From Spirosoma aureum (lineage in GTDB: Bacteria; Bacteroidota; Bacteroidia; Cytophagales; Spirosomataceae): a stretch of DNA of 64,000 bases. Within the stretch, counting starts at the first letter, position 1. Each line of letters begins with the position of its first letter. Positions 19,023 to 27,617 of this stretch are shown piece by piece. The stretch covers positions 3,928,501 through 3,992,500 of the forward strand of contig NZ_CP050063.1 of assembly GCF_011604685.1 (NCBI RefSeq). Reading direction: 5' to 3'. Position numbers and translations under genes: made by a program. The notes beneath the pieces are model-generated. The model ran no database searches, was not told the origin of the DNA, and saw nothing but the letters and a program-made list of their open reading frames with translations.

Positions 19023-19898
19023 ATGCCAGTACGATTTCCTATTCAAGACGTTGACATTCGAATAACGGCTACAAAAAAGAGCATAGATACTATTAGTTAC
19101 AGTACTAACTATGTCAATTTGAATCAGGAGGAATTTTCACTTGATCTGGAAAATGTAGCTTGGTTCTATGCCTGTCACGGGAGTCGCATAGAAATAATGC
19201 CATATAAAGATGTAACTCAGTCTGTTCTGGAGCTATACCTTAATGGATCTGTATATGGGGCGATTTTACACCAACGTAAAACGCTGCCATTACACGGAAG
19301 TTGTTTTAAGTACCAGGGCTTGGGGATAATGATTTGTGGTGAGTCGGGAGTAGGAAAATCATCGCTCACTACCTCATTCTGCCTAAAAGGGGCTAGTTTC
19401 TTGACTGACGACGTATCGCCAATCCTACTAAAAAATGGAAAGCCGCATATATGGGGAGTGTCGGACCGAATCAAACTGTGGAGTGACAGCTTAGTTCAAC
19501 TAGAGCAAAATGAAGAGGGTTTAGAACGAATATTTCCAGAGCAGGGTAAATATTATTTCCCGATGGAATCAGCGCAGGGAAAAGTTTTTCCTTTAACTTA
19601 TATTTTTATTCTTCATACTCACAAACAGCGGGAAATAGTCTATCAACCAGTCGAGGGAGTTGAAAAATTTACGGCGCTCCGTAATGAAATATATCGCCTG
19701 GAATACCTACAGGGGATGAAAGAAAGTGAAACCGCCTATTTAAAACAATTAATTATGGTGTGTCGAGGAGTCACAGTTGTAAATGTCTATCGACCGACTG
19801 ATATTTCTATTGAGCAGCTTCAATTCAAATTTAATAAGCTTATTTTAGCGGTAGCTTCAAATCAAAATCTCAATGCTCTGGAAATAGCGGATCAATAG
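19023..19898 (+). CDS. HPr-kinase-like lasso peptide kinase (K)
   Basis: A 291-residue protein of the HPr(Ser) kinase-like group. The P-loop GESGVGKSS lies at residues 106-114, preceded by HGSCFKYQGLGIMICG, and FLTDDVSP at 127-134 supplies the acidic residues of the kinase active site. It is smaller than true HprK/P and lacks its N-terminal domain. In paeninodin-type clusters such kinases phosphorylate the C-terminal Ser of the lasso precursor (established for PadeK). Here the precursor gene 20358 also ends in Ser, and this gene is the first of the cluster, 275 bp downstream of the preceding gene. No clean -7/-33 promoter was found upstream. Confidence 0.88.
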   Translation: MPVRFPIQDVDIRITATKKSIDTISYSTNYVNLNQEEFSLDLENVAWFYACHGSRIEIMPYKDVTQSVLELYLNGSVYGAILHQRKTLPLHGSCFKYQGLGIMICGESGVGKSSLTTSFCLKGASFLTDDVSPILLKNGKPHIWGVSDRIKLWSDSLVQLEQNEEGLERIFPEQGKYYFPMESAQGKVFPLTYIFILHTHKQREIVYQPVEGVEKFTALRNEIYRLEYLQGMKESETAYLKQLIMVCRGVTVVNVYRPTDISIEQLQFKFNKLILAVASNQNLNALEIADQ

Positions 19899-19901
19899 TT
19901 T

Positions 19902-20315
19902 ATGAAAACGCTAAAAAAATATATTGATCTACCGATTAGGGAAAAACTTATTTTTCTGGAAGCATTATTTTTTGTGTATGCGGCTAAAATTCTTCTACTA
20001 ATCCTGCCATTTAAATTTTGTGTGCGTATCTTGTCTACTAAGAAACAGAACTACGAAAACCCCGAAATAGAGCAACTAAAACAGATAAAAAAAGCAATTC
20101 ATCGTACTCGCTGGCTATCTTTCTGGAAGAACCAGTGTATAGTAATGAGTATTGCATCTCGATGGATGTTACAACGCCGTCATATTCATTCTCTGCTTTC
20201 ATTGGGCGTAGCTTTTGATGAAAATAAAAAATTAAAGGCACATGCCTGGCTTAAAACGGGTGAATTCGGTATTGTAGAAAAAGGTGGGAATTTCCATGAA
20301 TTGTACAATTTTTAA
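19902..20315 (+). CDS. lasso peptide leader protease (B2)
   Basis: A 137-residue protein of the lasso B2 (McjB C-terminal, transglutaminase-fold) family. Cys79 in the WKNQCIVMSIASRWML segment and His114 in the KAHAWLKTGEF segment are the expected catalytic Cys and His. The N-terminal helical part (around residues 14-40) is hydrophobic. The enzyme cuts the leader off the precursor so the cyclase can close the ring. It begins 3 bp after the kinase gene. The separate RRE gene at 23038 shows the split-B architecture common in Bacteroidota, Firmicutes and Actinobacteria. Confidence 0.92.
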   Translation: MKTLKKYIDLPIREKLIFLEALFFVYAAKILLLILPFKFCVRILSTKKQNYENPEIEQLKQIKKAIHRTRWLSFWKNQCIVMSIASRWMLQRRHIHSLLSLGVAFDENKKLKAHAWLKTGEFGIVEKGGNFHELYNF

Positions 20316-20357
20316 TTAACTTTGTTAAATCTGCAACATAAATCACAACCATACGGT

Positions 20358-20510
20358 ATGGACACATTGACAAATAACAGGAAAGCTTGGGCAAAGCCCA
20401 CTGTTCAAATTCTGAACATCAACAAAGACACCTATTCGTCTCAAGGGCATGGAGAAAAAGAAGTAGGTAACGGAGGAGGGGCTAATCAAACTAAAGACAT
20501 TCCGTCGTAA
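20358..20510 (+). CDS. lasso peptide precursor (A)
   Basis: A 50-residue peptide from ATG 20358; an upstream ATG-like start at 20322 would add 12 residues unlike a leader. The leader contains AWAKPTVQILNIN at residues 10-22, matching the W-x-x-P-x-L-x-x-L-x-V type recognition motif of class II lasso leaders, and Thr25 at the conserved -2 position. Cleavage after Tyr26 gives a 24-residue core starting SSQGHGEKE. Glu33 (ring of 7) or Glu35 (ring of 9) could close the macrolactam with Ser27. The core is Gly-rich, with no aromatic residue, and ends TKDIPS. A terminal Ser is the phosphorylation site in paeninodin-like peptides. Core boundaries are inference. Confidence 0.8.
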   Translation: MDTLTNNRKAWAKPTVQILNINKDTYSSQGHGEKEVGNGGGANQTKDIPS

Positions 20511-20513
20511 ACT

Positions 20514-22346
20514 ATGCTTTACGGTATGTTCTCCCCTCGTTCTTTAGTGAGTGAGGGAAAAAATCTCAATCGTCTCAAAAAATCGATGGAATGGGCGGAG
20601 GGAGAGCATCACAACGTAAACTATAGGAATTTTTCGGGCGGTTTTTTCTTGGACCCTAGGCTTCCTTATACGGTTGAAGACTGCTTGTATATTGATACCA
20701 CTCATGATTTGTTGGTATTAATGGCTGGTTGTCTTTACAATCGAGTAGAACTATGTCAGCAATTTGACATAGATCCTAGCCGATTTACAGAACCAGCGCT
20801 AGTCGCGAAAATATATTTACAGGAAGGGCCCAATTTTGTAAATAACCTCAATGGTGACTTTATCATTGTTATTTATGAGTCGCCAAACAATGCTTTCTAC
20901 CTTTTTCGGGATCATTTAGGGATTGCCCCCCTTGCCTATACAATAACGGGGCAATCGATCTATTTCGCTTCTGATATTATTGGCATATGCCGCACATTTT
21001 CTGAGGGTAATCGCATAAATATGGACCCCTTCATAGCCGACTATAAGGTTGTCGATATGACGCTGACACCCAATGAGAAGGTATTGAAGTTGAAAGCAGG
21101 GCATTCTCTTTCATACACGACAGAAGGGGTTACCACTAAAAAATATTGGGAGCCAGAACAAATTAAAACGGATAAAACACTGACTCAGGAACAGATGTTT
21201 TCCGAACTTAAATCGCTATTAAATGATGCCGTACATATTCGTGCAGATCAGCGATTTAATGCGGGTGCTCATGTAAGTGGAGGCCTAGACTCAAGTTTAG
21301 TAGCTGTTCTGGCTCGTAAAGAGTTCGAGAAACAATCGACCTTTTATGGTTATTCATGGTCACCTGCTAACAGCATACCAGCTATAAATGATCTTGATGA
21401 AAGAGATTTGGTAAAACAGACCTGTGAAATGGCGGGTATTACACCTGTGCATATTCACGTTGAAGTAGATGATTTTGTTGAGCTGACCAAAAATAGCCTG
21501 AACAGCTTCATGTATTTTCATGAAGAAAAAGTGCTGGAAATGGCTAAAATGCATAAGACAAACTTAATGTTTAATGGCCATGGAGGAGATGAATTTATAA
21601 GTTATGGAAGTCTGGGTGTGGATTCCGATCTCTTATTTAGTTTACAATGGAAATATTTTCTTAAAAAAAATCCACTTAGTGGTCCAAAAAAAATAATTAA
21701 CTATATTATTTTTAGAGTGCTTTTTCCTGCAATTAATTACATACCATCTTCAGTAAAAAAAAGTTATGATGAAGCGATGTGGCTTTTTAAAAAGCCGTAC
21801 AAAAAGCTGCATCAAAAGACATATAAACGATACTATTGTTATCGTTCCCGGAGAAAATATCAATTGGGCCTATTGTATAATTATCATCTGCCTGAACGTA
21901 CAGAATGTTGGGCAATTACGGGTTACAAAGCAGGCGTTCAATATCGCTATCCCTTATTAGACAAACGAATTGTTGAATACATACTTAAAGTTCCCTCTAA
22001 GCTACTAGTGAAAGATAGTAAATATACGCGGATAATTCTTCGTGAAATTAGTCAGGGATTGCTGCCTGAAGCAGTAAGGTGGCGGCTGGGAAAAAAAGAT
22101 CCGGCTTTTTTTGCTTTGGTTAATAGTCAGACGAAAGAAAGAGGATTACTATTTATAAATGAAATAGCCAATTTTAAAGCAAATCCTAATTTGTATTTTG
22201 TTGATTTTGACTTGATTGAAAAGGAAATTAAGCGATACAAAGAAGATGAGAAATATCCGTCTTCTAATAAATTATTTGGCGATATACTGGCTTTAAAAGC
22301 CCTTCATGAGCTTTCAAAAAGTTATGCGGAATCGATAAAAGAATAA
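20514..22346 (+). CDS. lasso cyclase, asparagine-synthetase-like (C)
   Basis: A 610-residue asparagine synthetase homologue. The C-terminal synthetase half holds the ATP-binding SGGLDSS at residues 255-261, and GHGGDEFISYG near residue 354 is the second active-site motif. The N-terminal class II amidotransferase-like domain lacks the Cys2 nucleophile, since the protein begins LYGMFSP, as expected for lasso cyclases. They adenylate the acidic side chain of the core and close the ring onto residue 1. It follows the precursor by 3 bp. The later NYHLPERTECWAITGYKAGVQY region fits the lasso subgroup. Confidence 0.93.
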   Translation: MLYGMFSPRSLVSEGKNLNRLKKSMEWAEGEHHNVNYRNFSGGFFLDPRLPYTVEDCLYIDTTHDLLVLMAGCLYNRVELCQQFDIDPSRFTEPALVAKIYLQEGPNFVNNLNGDFIIVIYESPNNAFYLFRDHLGIAPLAYTITGQSIYFASDIIGICRTFSEGNRINMDPFIADYKVVDMTLTPNEKVLKLKAGHSLSYTTEGVTTKKYWEPEQIKTDKTLTQEQMFSELKSLLNDAVHIRADQRFNAGAHVSGGLDSSLVAVLARKEFEKQSTFYGYSWSPANSIPAINDLDERDLVKQTCEMAGITPVHIHVEVDDFVELTKNSLNSFMYFHEEKVLEMAKMHKTNLMFNGHGGDEFISYGSLGVDSDLLFSLQWKYFLKKNPLSGPKKIINYIIFRVLFPAINYIPSSVKKSYDEAMWLFKKPYKKLHQKTYKRYYCYRSRRKYQLGLLYNYHLPERTECWAITGYKAGVQYRYPLLDKRIVEYILKVPSKLLVKDSKYTRIILREISQGLLPEAVRWRLGKKDPAFFALVNSQTKERGLLFINEIANFKANPNLYFVDFDLIEKEIKRYKEDEKYPSSNKLFGDILALKALHELSKSYAESIKE

Positions 22347-22371
22347 GTGAACAACATTATATGAAAAAGCC

Positions 22372-22944
22372 ATGAAAGATCTTATCGTTGAAAGCCCTTT
22401 GAATGAGCAGGAGCTATGTGTTAAATGTGGCTTTTGTTGCGATGGTACATTATTTAGCTTTGCGGTTTTACAGGCAGGAGAGCAAGGAGATTTGCCAGAA
22501 AAGATTGAGCAGAGCTATAGCAAAGAAGACGATAGAGAATTTTTTAAACTACCTTGTTCTTACTTTTGCGGAAAATGCACAATATATGATAAGAAACGAG
22601 CATCAATTTGTTCGGCTTTCCGTTGTCAGTTATTGAAAGATTTTTCGAAAGATAAAATTACGCAGACTAATGCTATAAAAATTATAGAAAACGCTGCAAA
22701 ATTTAGAGAAGAAATATATTCACTTTATCGGCAAATTTTTGGTAAAGACTATACTATGAGTTTTAGAGATCTATTAGTAGATCTGGGTAAATTCGGACGC
22801 GAAGACAGTGAAAATAATTCCCTGAATAAATCAATTGAATTGTTAAGGGTAAAATGCAATATTTTCGAAACGTTGTTGATAAAAAATTTCAAATCTATTA
22901 AAAACTTTGAACGACTATTAAGCACCTCAATGGAAATGACTTAA
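22372..22944 (+). CDS. YkgJ-type Cys-cluster protein in lasso operon
   Basis: A 190-residue protein with the Cys-cluster signature CVKCGFCC at residues 16-23, and further CGKC and SAFRCQ Cys residues near 65-90. This is the pattern of the YkgJ zinc/iron-chelating family. The C-terminal part is helical and charged. YkgJ-like proteins have no established role in lasso biosynthesis, and the core set A/B/C/D does not include one. It lies between the cyclase and the RRE gene with a 25 bp gap, so it is probably co-transcribed. It may bind a metal cluster and modify or protect the peptide; this is inference only. Confidence 0.8.
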   Translation: MKDLIVESPLNEQELCVKCGFCCDGTLFSFAVLQAGEQGDLPEKIEQSYSKEDDREFFKLPCSYFCGKCTIYDKKRASICSAFRCQLLKDFSKDKITQTNAIKIIENAAKFREEIYSLYRQIFGKDYTMSFRDLLVDLGKFGREDSENNSLNKSIELLRVKCNIFETLLIKNFKSIKNFERLLSTSMEMT

Positions 22945-23037
22945 TTACATTTTGTCGATTTTAAGCGAAGATTAACTTCAATGGATTTTTCCTGACTATA
23001 ATTGTAGATAAACGGTTAACAATAAAGAATTTAAAGA

Positions 23038-23304
23038 ATGAAAAGATTTATAAGGAACCATGAAACTATTTCTGGGCAAATAGACGATGAATTGGTAATG
23101 ATGGACATCGAAAAAGGTAGCTATTTTTCGCTTAATACTGTAGCTACGAGAATCTGGGAGTTACTCGAAGGTCCTCTTACGATTGAAGACTTATGCGACT
23201 TACTTCTTAAAGAATATGACGTTGATGAATCAGAATGCCGTACCGATGTTGAAGACCATCTTACTAAAATGCAGGAACTCGGTTTAATTAAATCAATCGA
23301 TTAA
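23038..23304 (+). CDS. PqqD-like RiPP recognition element (B1)
   Basis: An 88-residue PqqD-family protein with the typical order DDELVMMDIEKGSYFSLN, then TRIWELLEGPLTIEDL and a C-terminal helix ending LTKMQELGLIKSID. PqqD folds bind the leader peptide of a RiPP precursor and deliver it to the modifying enzymes. In split-B lasso systems this is the B1 subunit. It is separated by 93 bp from the YkgJ-type gene and 103 bp from the nucleotidyltransferase gene, so it may have its own start signal. Confidence 0.93.
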   Translation: MKRFIRNHETISGQIDDELVMMDIEKGSYFSLNTVATRIWELLEGPLTIEDLCDLLLKEYDVDESECRTDVEDHLTKMQELGLIKSID

Positions 23305-23407
23305 CGAAGCAACTATCACAGGTAATTATATTGGACCACTTTACAAATAGAGATGACCAATGTATTAAAACCATTAAGCTTTCGAATAATTGCGGCTTCA
23401 AAATGCA

Positions 23408-24616
23408 ATGCGTATAGGTGTGGGTAAACGTGAATTTCTAGCTGGGTTAAATCCGGAAACGCAATTTCTGCTACGATGTTTAGAGGTGAATTCGACCTTT
23501 CGTCCCAGTGATTTTGACCAATTTGACAAAAATACTTTTTTGCTGACTGCTGAAAACCATCGCTTAACAAATATTATTTATACTACTTTAAAAACTAATC
23601 ATTCATTTCCAATACATATAAAGAATTGCTTGAGAGAACGGTATGTGGCAAATAAGCTTAGAATGCTTTCCTACATGGCAGAACTTTGTCGTGTTCTGAA
23701 AATCCTGAATGTTAATCGTATAAAGGCGGTTGCTTTAAAGGGTCCATTATTAGGTCATCTTTATTATGACGACTATACACAAAGAGAGTGTAAAGATTTA
23801 GATATTCTTGTTCATGAAACAGATGTTCAGAAAGCTTATGAAATTTTACTCGATCTAGGTTATAATCTATCTAATAGATTATGGAATAGCCCAAAACAAA
23901 AAGCTATTTATGACAAAACTTATTATCACTATAATTTATACAGCTCAAAAACCAATGTTCAGATTGAACTACACTGGCGACTGAATGCGTCGGGAAGCGA
24001 TTCTATAATAAAATCGAAATCAAGTTGGGATACGCTGCCAGTAATACAAGCTTGTGGTCAGACTATACCAATCTTGCCCAGAAACGATATGTTTATATAC
24101 CTGTGTATTCACGGAGGAATGCACCAATGGAAAAGGTTATTCTGGCTTGTTGATATAGTACGAATTATAGAGAGAGAAGATGCTGATTTTTTGGCGAAAA
24201 TCTTCAATCAGTTGAGCCGGAAAAGCGAAAAACGGTATGTACTTGAAGCTTGTCATTTGGCTTATGTTATTTTTGGAATTGACTTGCATCCCAGTATTCT
24301 CGAAGCGATAGAAAAAGATACTAATATTGGTAGGCTTTCTAAAGTTTCGATTTTTTCAATGAGTAATATCTCCGACGTTTACCTAAGTCCTTTATCATCC
24401 TTTAAAACATTTTCAACAGCAATCCATAAATTTATCAAGTTTTACTGGTCGGCCATTTATTTAGATGGTTATAAGGCGATATATACTTCTTTTAGTAATT
24501 TCTTTATTAATCCAGCTTACTGGGCTATTTATTCCTTTCGTGATAGCTTATTTTTGCTAAATTATTTCGCGGCTCCTTTTCTATGGATATATACACTGTT
24601 TAATAAAGTAAAGTGA
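23408..24616 (+). CDS. nucleotidyltransferase family protein of lasso cluster (N)
   Basis: About 403 residues with a nucleotidyltransferase (NTP_transf_5-like) active-site region. AVALKGPLLGHLYYDDYTQR leads into a KDLDIL motif with Asp130 and Asp132, and the HIHGG-type ICIHGGMHQWKR segment lies near residue 235. Related proteins sit in paeninodin- and pseudomycoidin-type clusters beside the kinase, where PsmN was reported to cap the phosphorylated C-terminus. The frame opens with TTG at 23390; ATG at 23408 is preferred. The C-terminal part is hydrophobic near the end. It probably acts after the kinase. Confidence 0.82.
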   Translation: MRIGVGKREFLAGLNPETQFLLRCLEVNSTFRPSDFDQFDKNTFLLTAENHRLTNIIYTTLKTNHSFPIHIKNCLRERYVANKLRMLSYMAELCRVLKILNVNRIKAVALKGPLLGHLYYDDYTQRECKDLDILVHETDVQKAYEILLDLGYNLSNRLWNSPKQKAIYDKTYYHYNLYSSKTNVQIELHWRLNASGSDSIIKSKSSWDTLPVIQACGQTIPILPRNDMFIYLCIHGGMHQWKRLFWLVDIVRIIEREDADFLAKIFNQLSRKSEKRYVLEACHLAYVIFGIDLHPSILEAIEKDTNIGRLSKVSIFSMSNISDVYLSPLSSFKTFSTAIHKFIKFYWSAIYLDGYKAIYTSFSNFFINPAYWAIYSFRDSLFLLNYFAAPFLWIYTLFNKVK

Positions 24617-24626
24617 TGTTTTTGAT

Positions 24627-26342
24627 ATGAAAAAAACACTCCAAGACTATCTTTATTCGCTAGTTAAATCTAATAAGGTTAAATTACTATCGTCAGTTGT
24701 TATTACTCTTTTTTCAGGATTAACGAGAGGAGGGAGTTTTATTCTGTTGTTGCCTCTACTCAACCTGGCAGGTATAACTGGTAATCCGGATCAGAATAGT
24801 AGAGCATTTAAGCTAACTAAGATTATATGGGACATGCTGGGTATCTCTTTTACAATTTATACTTGTCTTATTATTTATGTTCTGCTCGTGTTGATTCATG
24901 CATGTTTGGGTTATATGAAAAACATAATTGATGTAACGGTTGTACAGGAATATAAACAGAACCTACGCAATGAACTTTTTTCAGCCGTTATAAATGCAGA
25001 ATGGGGCTTTATTAAAAGTGCAAAAAATACACACATATTTAATAATATAATCAACGAAATAAATAATATTGGATATTCTGTGAATTTAGTGATTAGTTCA
25101 TTTAGTACGTTTACATTATTCTTTTTTTACCTGTCAACGTCTTTATATGTATCGATAAAGATGACAGTTATTGCCAGTTTGTGCATTGTACCATTATTAC
25201 TAGTTCAACGTAAATTGAATAATAATGCGTACAAGTCTGGCCTGGCTATGTATACCCGACATGAGAGTTTATTTAATGCCGTTCTTGAATTCATAAACAG
25301 TTTCAAAATGGCTAAAAGTTATACTTTCCAGGACCGCTATGAGACAGAGTTCAGAAAAATTACGCAACAAACCGTAAAAGACGAATATATATTTGCTAAA
25401 ATAAGCGCAGGAACTAGTATTTTATATGAAGTAGGCTCAGCAATAATAGTTAGCATCATTCTTATACTGGCAATTAAAGTCGTTCATATGCCAGTCGTAG
25501 ATTTATTGTTGATGATATACATTGCCTCAAAATTGCTGCCGACGATATCTTCATTAATCAGAGTGCTTCAATATACGTTAAATACATTACCATCGTATGA
25601 GGGTGTAATAAATTTACTGCATGATTCTCAGAAAAACCAGGAGAAAAATGATGATAAATTGCCGGTAAATGAGTTTCCTAAGAAGTTTATAAAATTTTCT
25701 GAAATAAGCTTTCGCTATGACGAAGAAAAGCCTATTCTAAACAATTTTAGTTACGAAATTGAAGTAAATAAAACCACATCGATACTTGGGGCTTCTGGGC
25801 GAGGAAAAACCACTTTGGTGGAACTACTCCTTGGCCTGTTAAAGCCACATTCAGGTAAAATACTGCTAGATAACAAAGATTTAAATGATGTTAATCTAAC
25901 TGACTGGCGAAACATGTCAGCGTACATCCCTCAGGAATGTTTTTTATTTAATGCAACCATTCGGGAAAATTTATTGTGGGTTAAACCTGAAGCAAATGAA
26001 GCAGAGCTACAGGAAGTATTGAAATTAGTAGCAGGCGAGTTTGTATTTAGGTTACCTAACGGGCTGGATACGAATGTAGGTGATCAGGGAATACGGCTTT
26101 CTGGAGGAGAACGCCAACGGATTGCTTTAGCAAGAGCCTTACTGCGGAATCCCAAAATATTAATCCTGGATGAAGCTACAAATGCGTTAGATATCAGTAA
26201 TGAGTTAATAATAAAAAAAGCAATAGACAACCTAAAGGGTAAGATGACTATATTGATTATCGCTCATAATCAATATTTACATGAAGGCGCTGACGAAACG
26301 GTTGATTTAGAAGCGGTTCCTTCAATTCTGTATCCTGAATGA
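24627..26342 (+). CDS. lasso peptide ABC exporter (D)
   Basis: A 571-residue half-transporter with an N-terminal six-helix membrane domain (residues 15-320) and a C-terminal ATPase. Walker A is GASGRGKT at residues 388-395, the signature LSGGERQ begins at 491, and Walker B ILILDEATNALD follows. There is no N-terminal C39 peptidase, so it exports without leader cleavage, in line with lasso exporters that also give immunity. It begins 10 bp after the nucleotidyltransferase and is the last gene before a strong terminator. Walker A has Arg in the variable position, which is tolerated. Confidence 0.93.
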   Translation: MKKTLQDYLYSLVKSNKVKLLSSVVITLFSGLTRGGSFILLLPLLNLAGITGNPDQNSRAFKLTKIIWDMLGISFTIYTCLIIYVLLVLIHACLGYMKNIIDVTVVQEYKQNLRNELFSAVINAEWGFIKSAKNTHIFNNIINEINNIGYSVNLVISSFSTFTLFFFYLSTSLYVSIKMTVIASLCIVPLLLVQRKLNNNAYKSGLAMYTRHESLFNAVLEFINSFKMAKSYTFQDRYETEFRKITQQTVKDEYIFAKISAGTSILYEVGSAIIVSIILILAIKVVHMPVVDLLLMIYIASKLLPTISSLIRVLQYTLNTLPSYEGVINLLHDSQKNQEKNDDKLPVNEFPKKFIKFSEISFRYDEEKPILNNFSYEIEVNKTTSILGASGRGKTTLVELLLGLLKPHSGKILLDNKDLNDVNLTDWRNMSAYIPQECFLFNATIRENLLWVKPEANEAELQEVLKLVAGEFVFRLPNGLDTNVGDQGIRLSGGERQRIALARALLRNPKILILDEATNALDISNELIIKKAIDNLKGKMTILIIAHNQYLHEGADETVDLEAVPSILYPE

Positions 26343-26456
26343 GCTGCTTATTTTTAACATGCCGAGTTTAAGGGCACTTCGGATTCATCAACCCGCCAGA
26401 TCACTCCTTTACTTGACTAAAGTTGCTAAGTATACCGGTTCTTTCTTAACCAATAA

Positions 26457-26486
26457 AAATACCGGACTCAAAATGGTCCGGTATTT
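26457..26486. terminator. terminator between lasso operon and convergent gene
   Basis: A perfect 11-bp inverted repeat, arms 26457-26467 and 26476-26486, with an 8-nt loop (TCAAAATG) and T-rich sequence on the plus side after it (TCCCGTTTTC). It lies 115 bp after the exporter and before the 3' end of the minus-strand gene at 26614, so it can serve both directions. Confidence 0.75.
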
Positions 26487-26613
26487 CCCGTTTTCTTAAC
26501 CTAATAATGTGACTGGATTCGGTCGGTAACAGAGGGCAAAGATTAGCATAAGCGCAAAATCTTAAACCCGATTGTAGCTGTTACACAGACCTTAAAGAAT
26601 ATCATTGAATTGA

Positions 26614-26991
26614 CTATTGCATGGTCACCGCCCGGCGGGTATGCTCTACAGATTTAGTAGATAATGTCAATTGTTTACGTATACTGCCTGCTTTAGAAGC
26701 TACTTCCAACTCATATTTGCCATCACGCAACTCGTCGACATTAAGCTTGACTGCATAGTTAGCGTCCTTTTTGTCGATGCTCTGCTGATAAATGATCTGA
26801 TTGTCTGAGCTTCGTAGCAGGATGACAACTGGCACGTCCTCAGTCTTGCTTACCGCTACACGGATCTGATTGTTAATCGTCACAAACGCACTGGCGTCGA
26901 ATGGGAGTGCCTTTGGTGTAGTCGGGTTAGCGAGGGTAGCTGTACTCATCAGGACTGAAGAGACCATTTTGTTCATCAAGGGGAGTAACAT
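26614..26991 (-). CDS. small secreted protein, beta-rich (T9SS-tail-like)
   Basis: A 125-residue protein with a signal-peptide-like start (MNKMVSSVLMSTATLANP) and a beta-sandwich-like body, with VVILLRSSDNQIIYQQSIDK and DELRDGKYELEVASKAG. This resembles the short extracellular proteins of Cytophagales with a type IX secretion-like C-terminal fold, but I do not see a clear sorting signal. A paralogue with the same layout is at 44367 in this window. Downstream it faces the lasso operon. Two later ATGs are possible starts. Confidence 0.62.
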   Translation of the reverse strand: MLLPLMNKMVSSVLMSTATLANPTTPKALPFDASAFVTINNQIRVAVSKTEDVPVVILLRSSDNQIIYQQSIDKKDANYAVKLNVDELRDGKYELEVASKAGSIRKQLTLSTKSVEHTRRAVTMQ

Positions 26992-27530
26992 GGCTGTAGT
27001 TATTTTTAGTAGTGTTGTTTACCTGTTCAAGCTTCATCAGCCAAAGTACGTGCCAATCAGAAATTATGACTGGTAACCAGTGCTTTATGATTTTTGTCGA
27101 CTGAAGGACCTGTCCAGTTACGGACAGACCGTGTTCGCTTGTGGACAAAATTACAGCAGGGCCAGGCCGCCCGAAACAAGCTTCCGATGAAGTGCCGATA
27201 ACGGCGAATCAAGTGCCTGAAAAAGGGAGTAAATGAGTGACGTTTGATTTAGATATATCAGATGGGCTTCTGGCTAATAAGAAGAATGCCCTGTGTATTG
27301 GCATGGAGGGCCATCAAATGGAGTGGATTTATTCTTATCGGTAGTGGTTCAATCCGAACAGTTCTTAGGTAGCTACCCACTTTGACGCGGATCAATAAAT
27401 GATACAGACGCTATGTTATTTATCTGAAATGTGCGCAGTTGCTTTAGCTAATCCTTGCTTATGACATATAGAATGCATAAGGAAGTAATTTTTTTGGAAG
27501 TTAGAGTTAAATTAGCTTAAATATTAACGC
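26992..27530. other. intergenic stretch without gene
   Basis: About 540 bp between the secreted-protein gene and the next terminator. I see no convincing ORF, repeat or RNA. It presumably carries the promoter of the minus-strand gene at 26614. Confidence 0.5.
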
Positions 27531-27562
27531 AAAAAAAGAAAGCCAATTTGGCTTTCTTTTTT
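27531..27562. terminator. Rho-independent terminator of 27618 gene
   Basis: Palindrome with arms of about 15 bp around AAGCCAA-T-TTGGCTT (27531-27562) and A/T-run flanks on both sides. It is 55 bp beyond the stop of the minus-strand gene at 27618 and should end its transcript; the symmetric flanks make it bidirectional. Confidence 0.8.
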
Positions 27563-27617
27563 AATATTTCTCAACTACGATTTATTTTATATAGTGATGG
27601 TGGTATTAAAGCAACTT

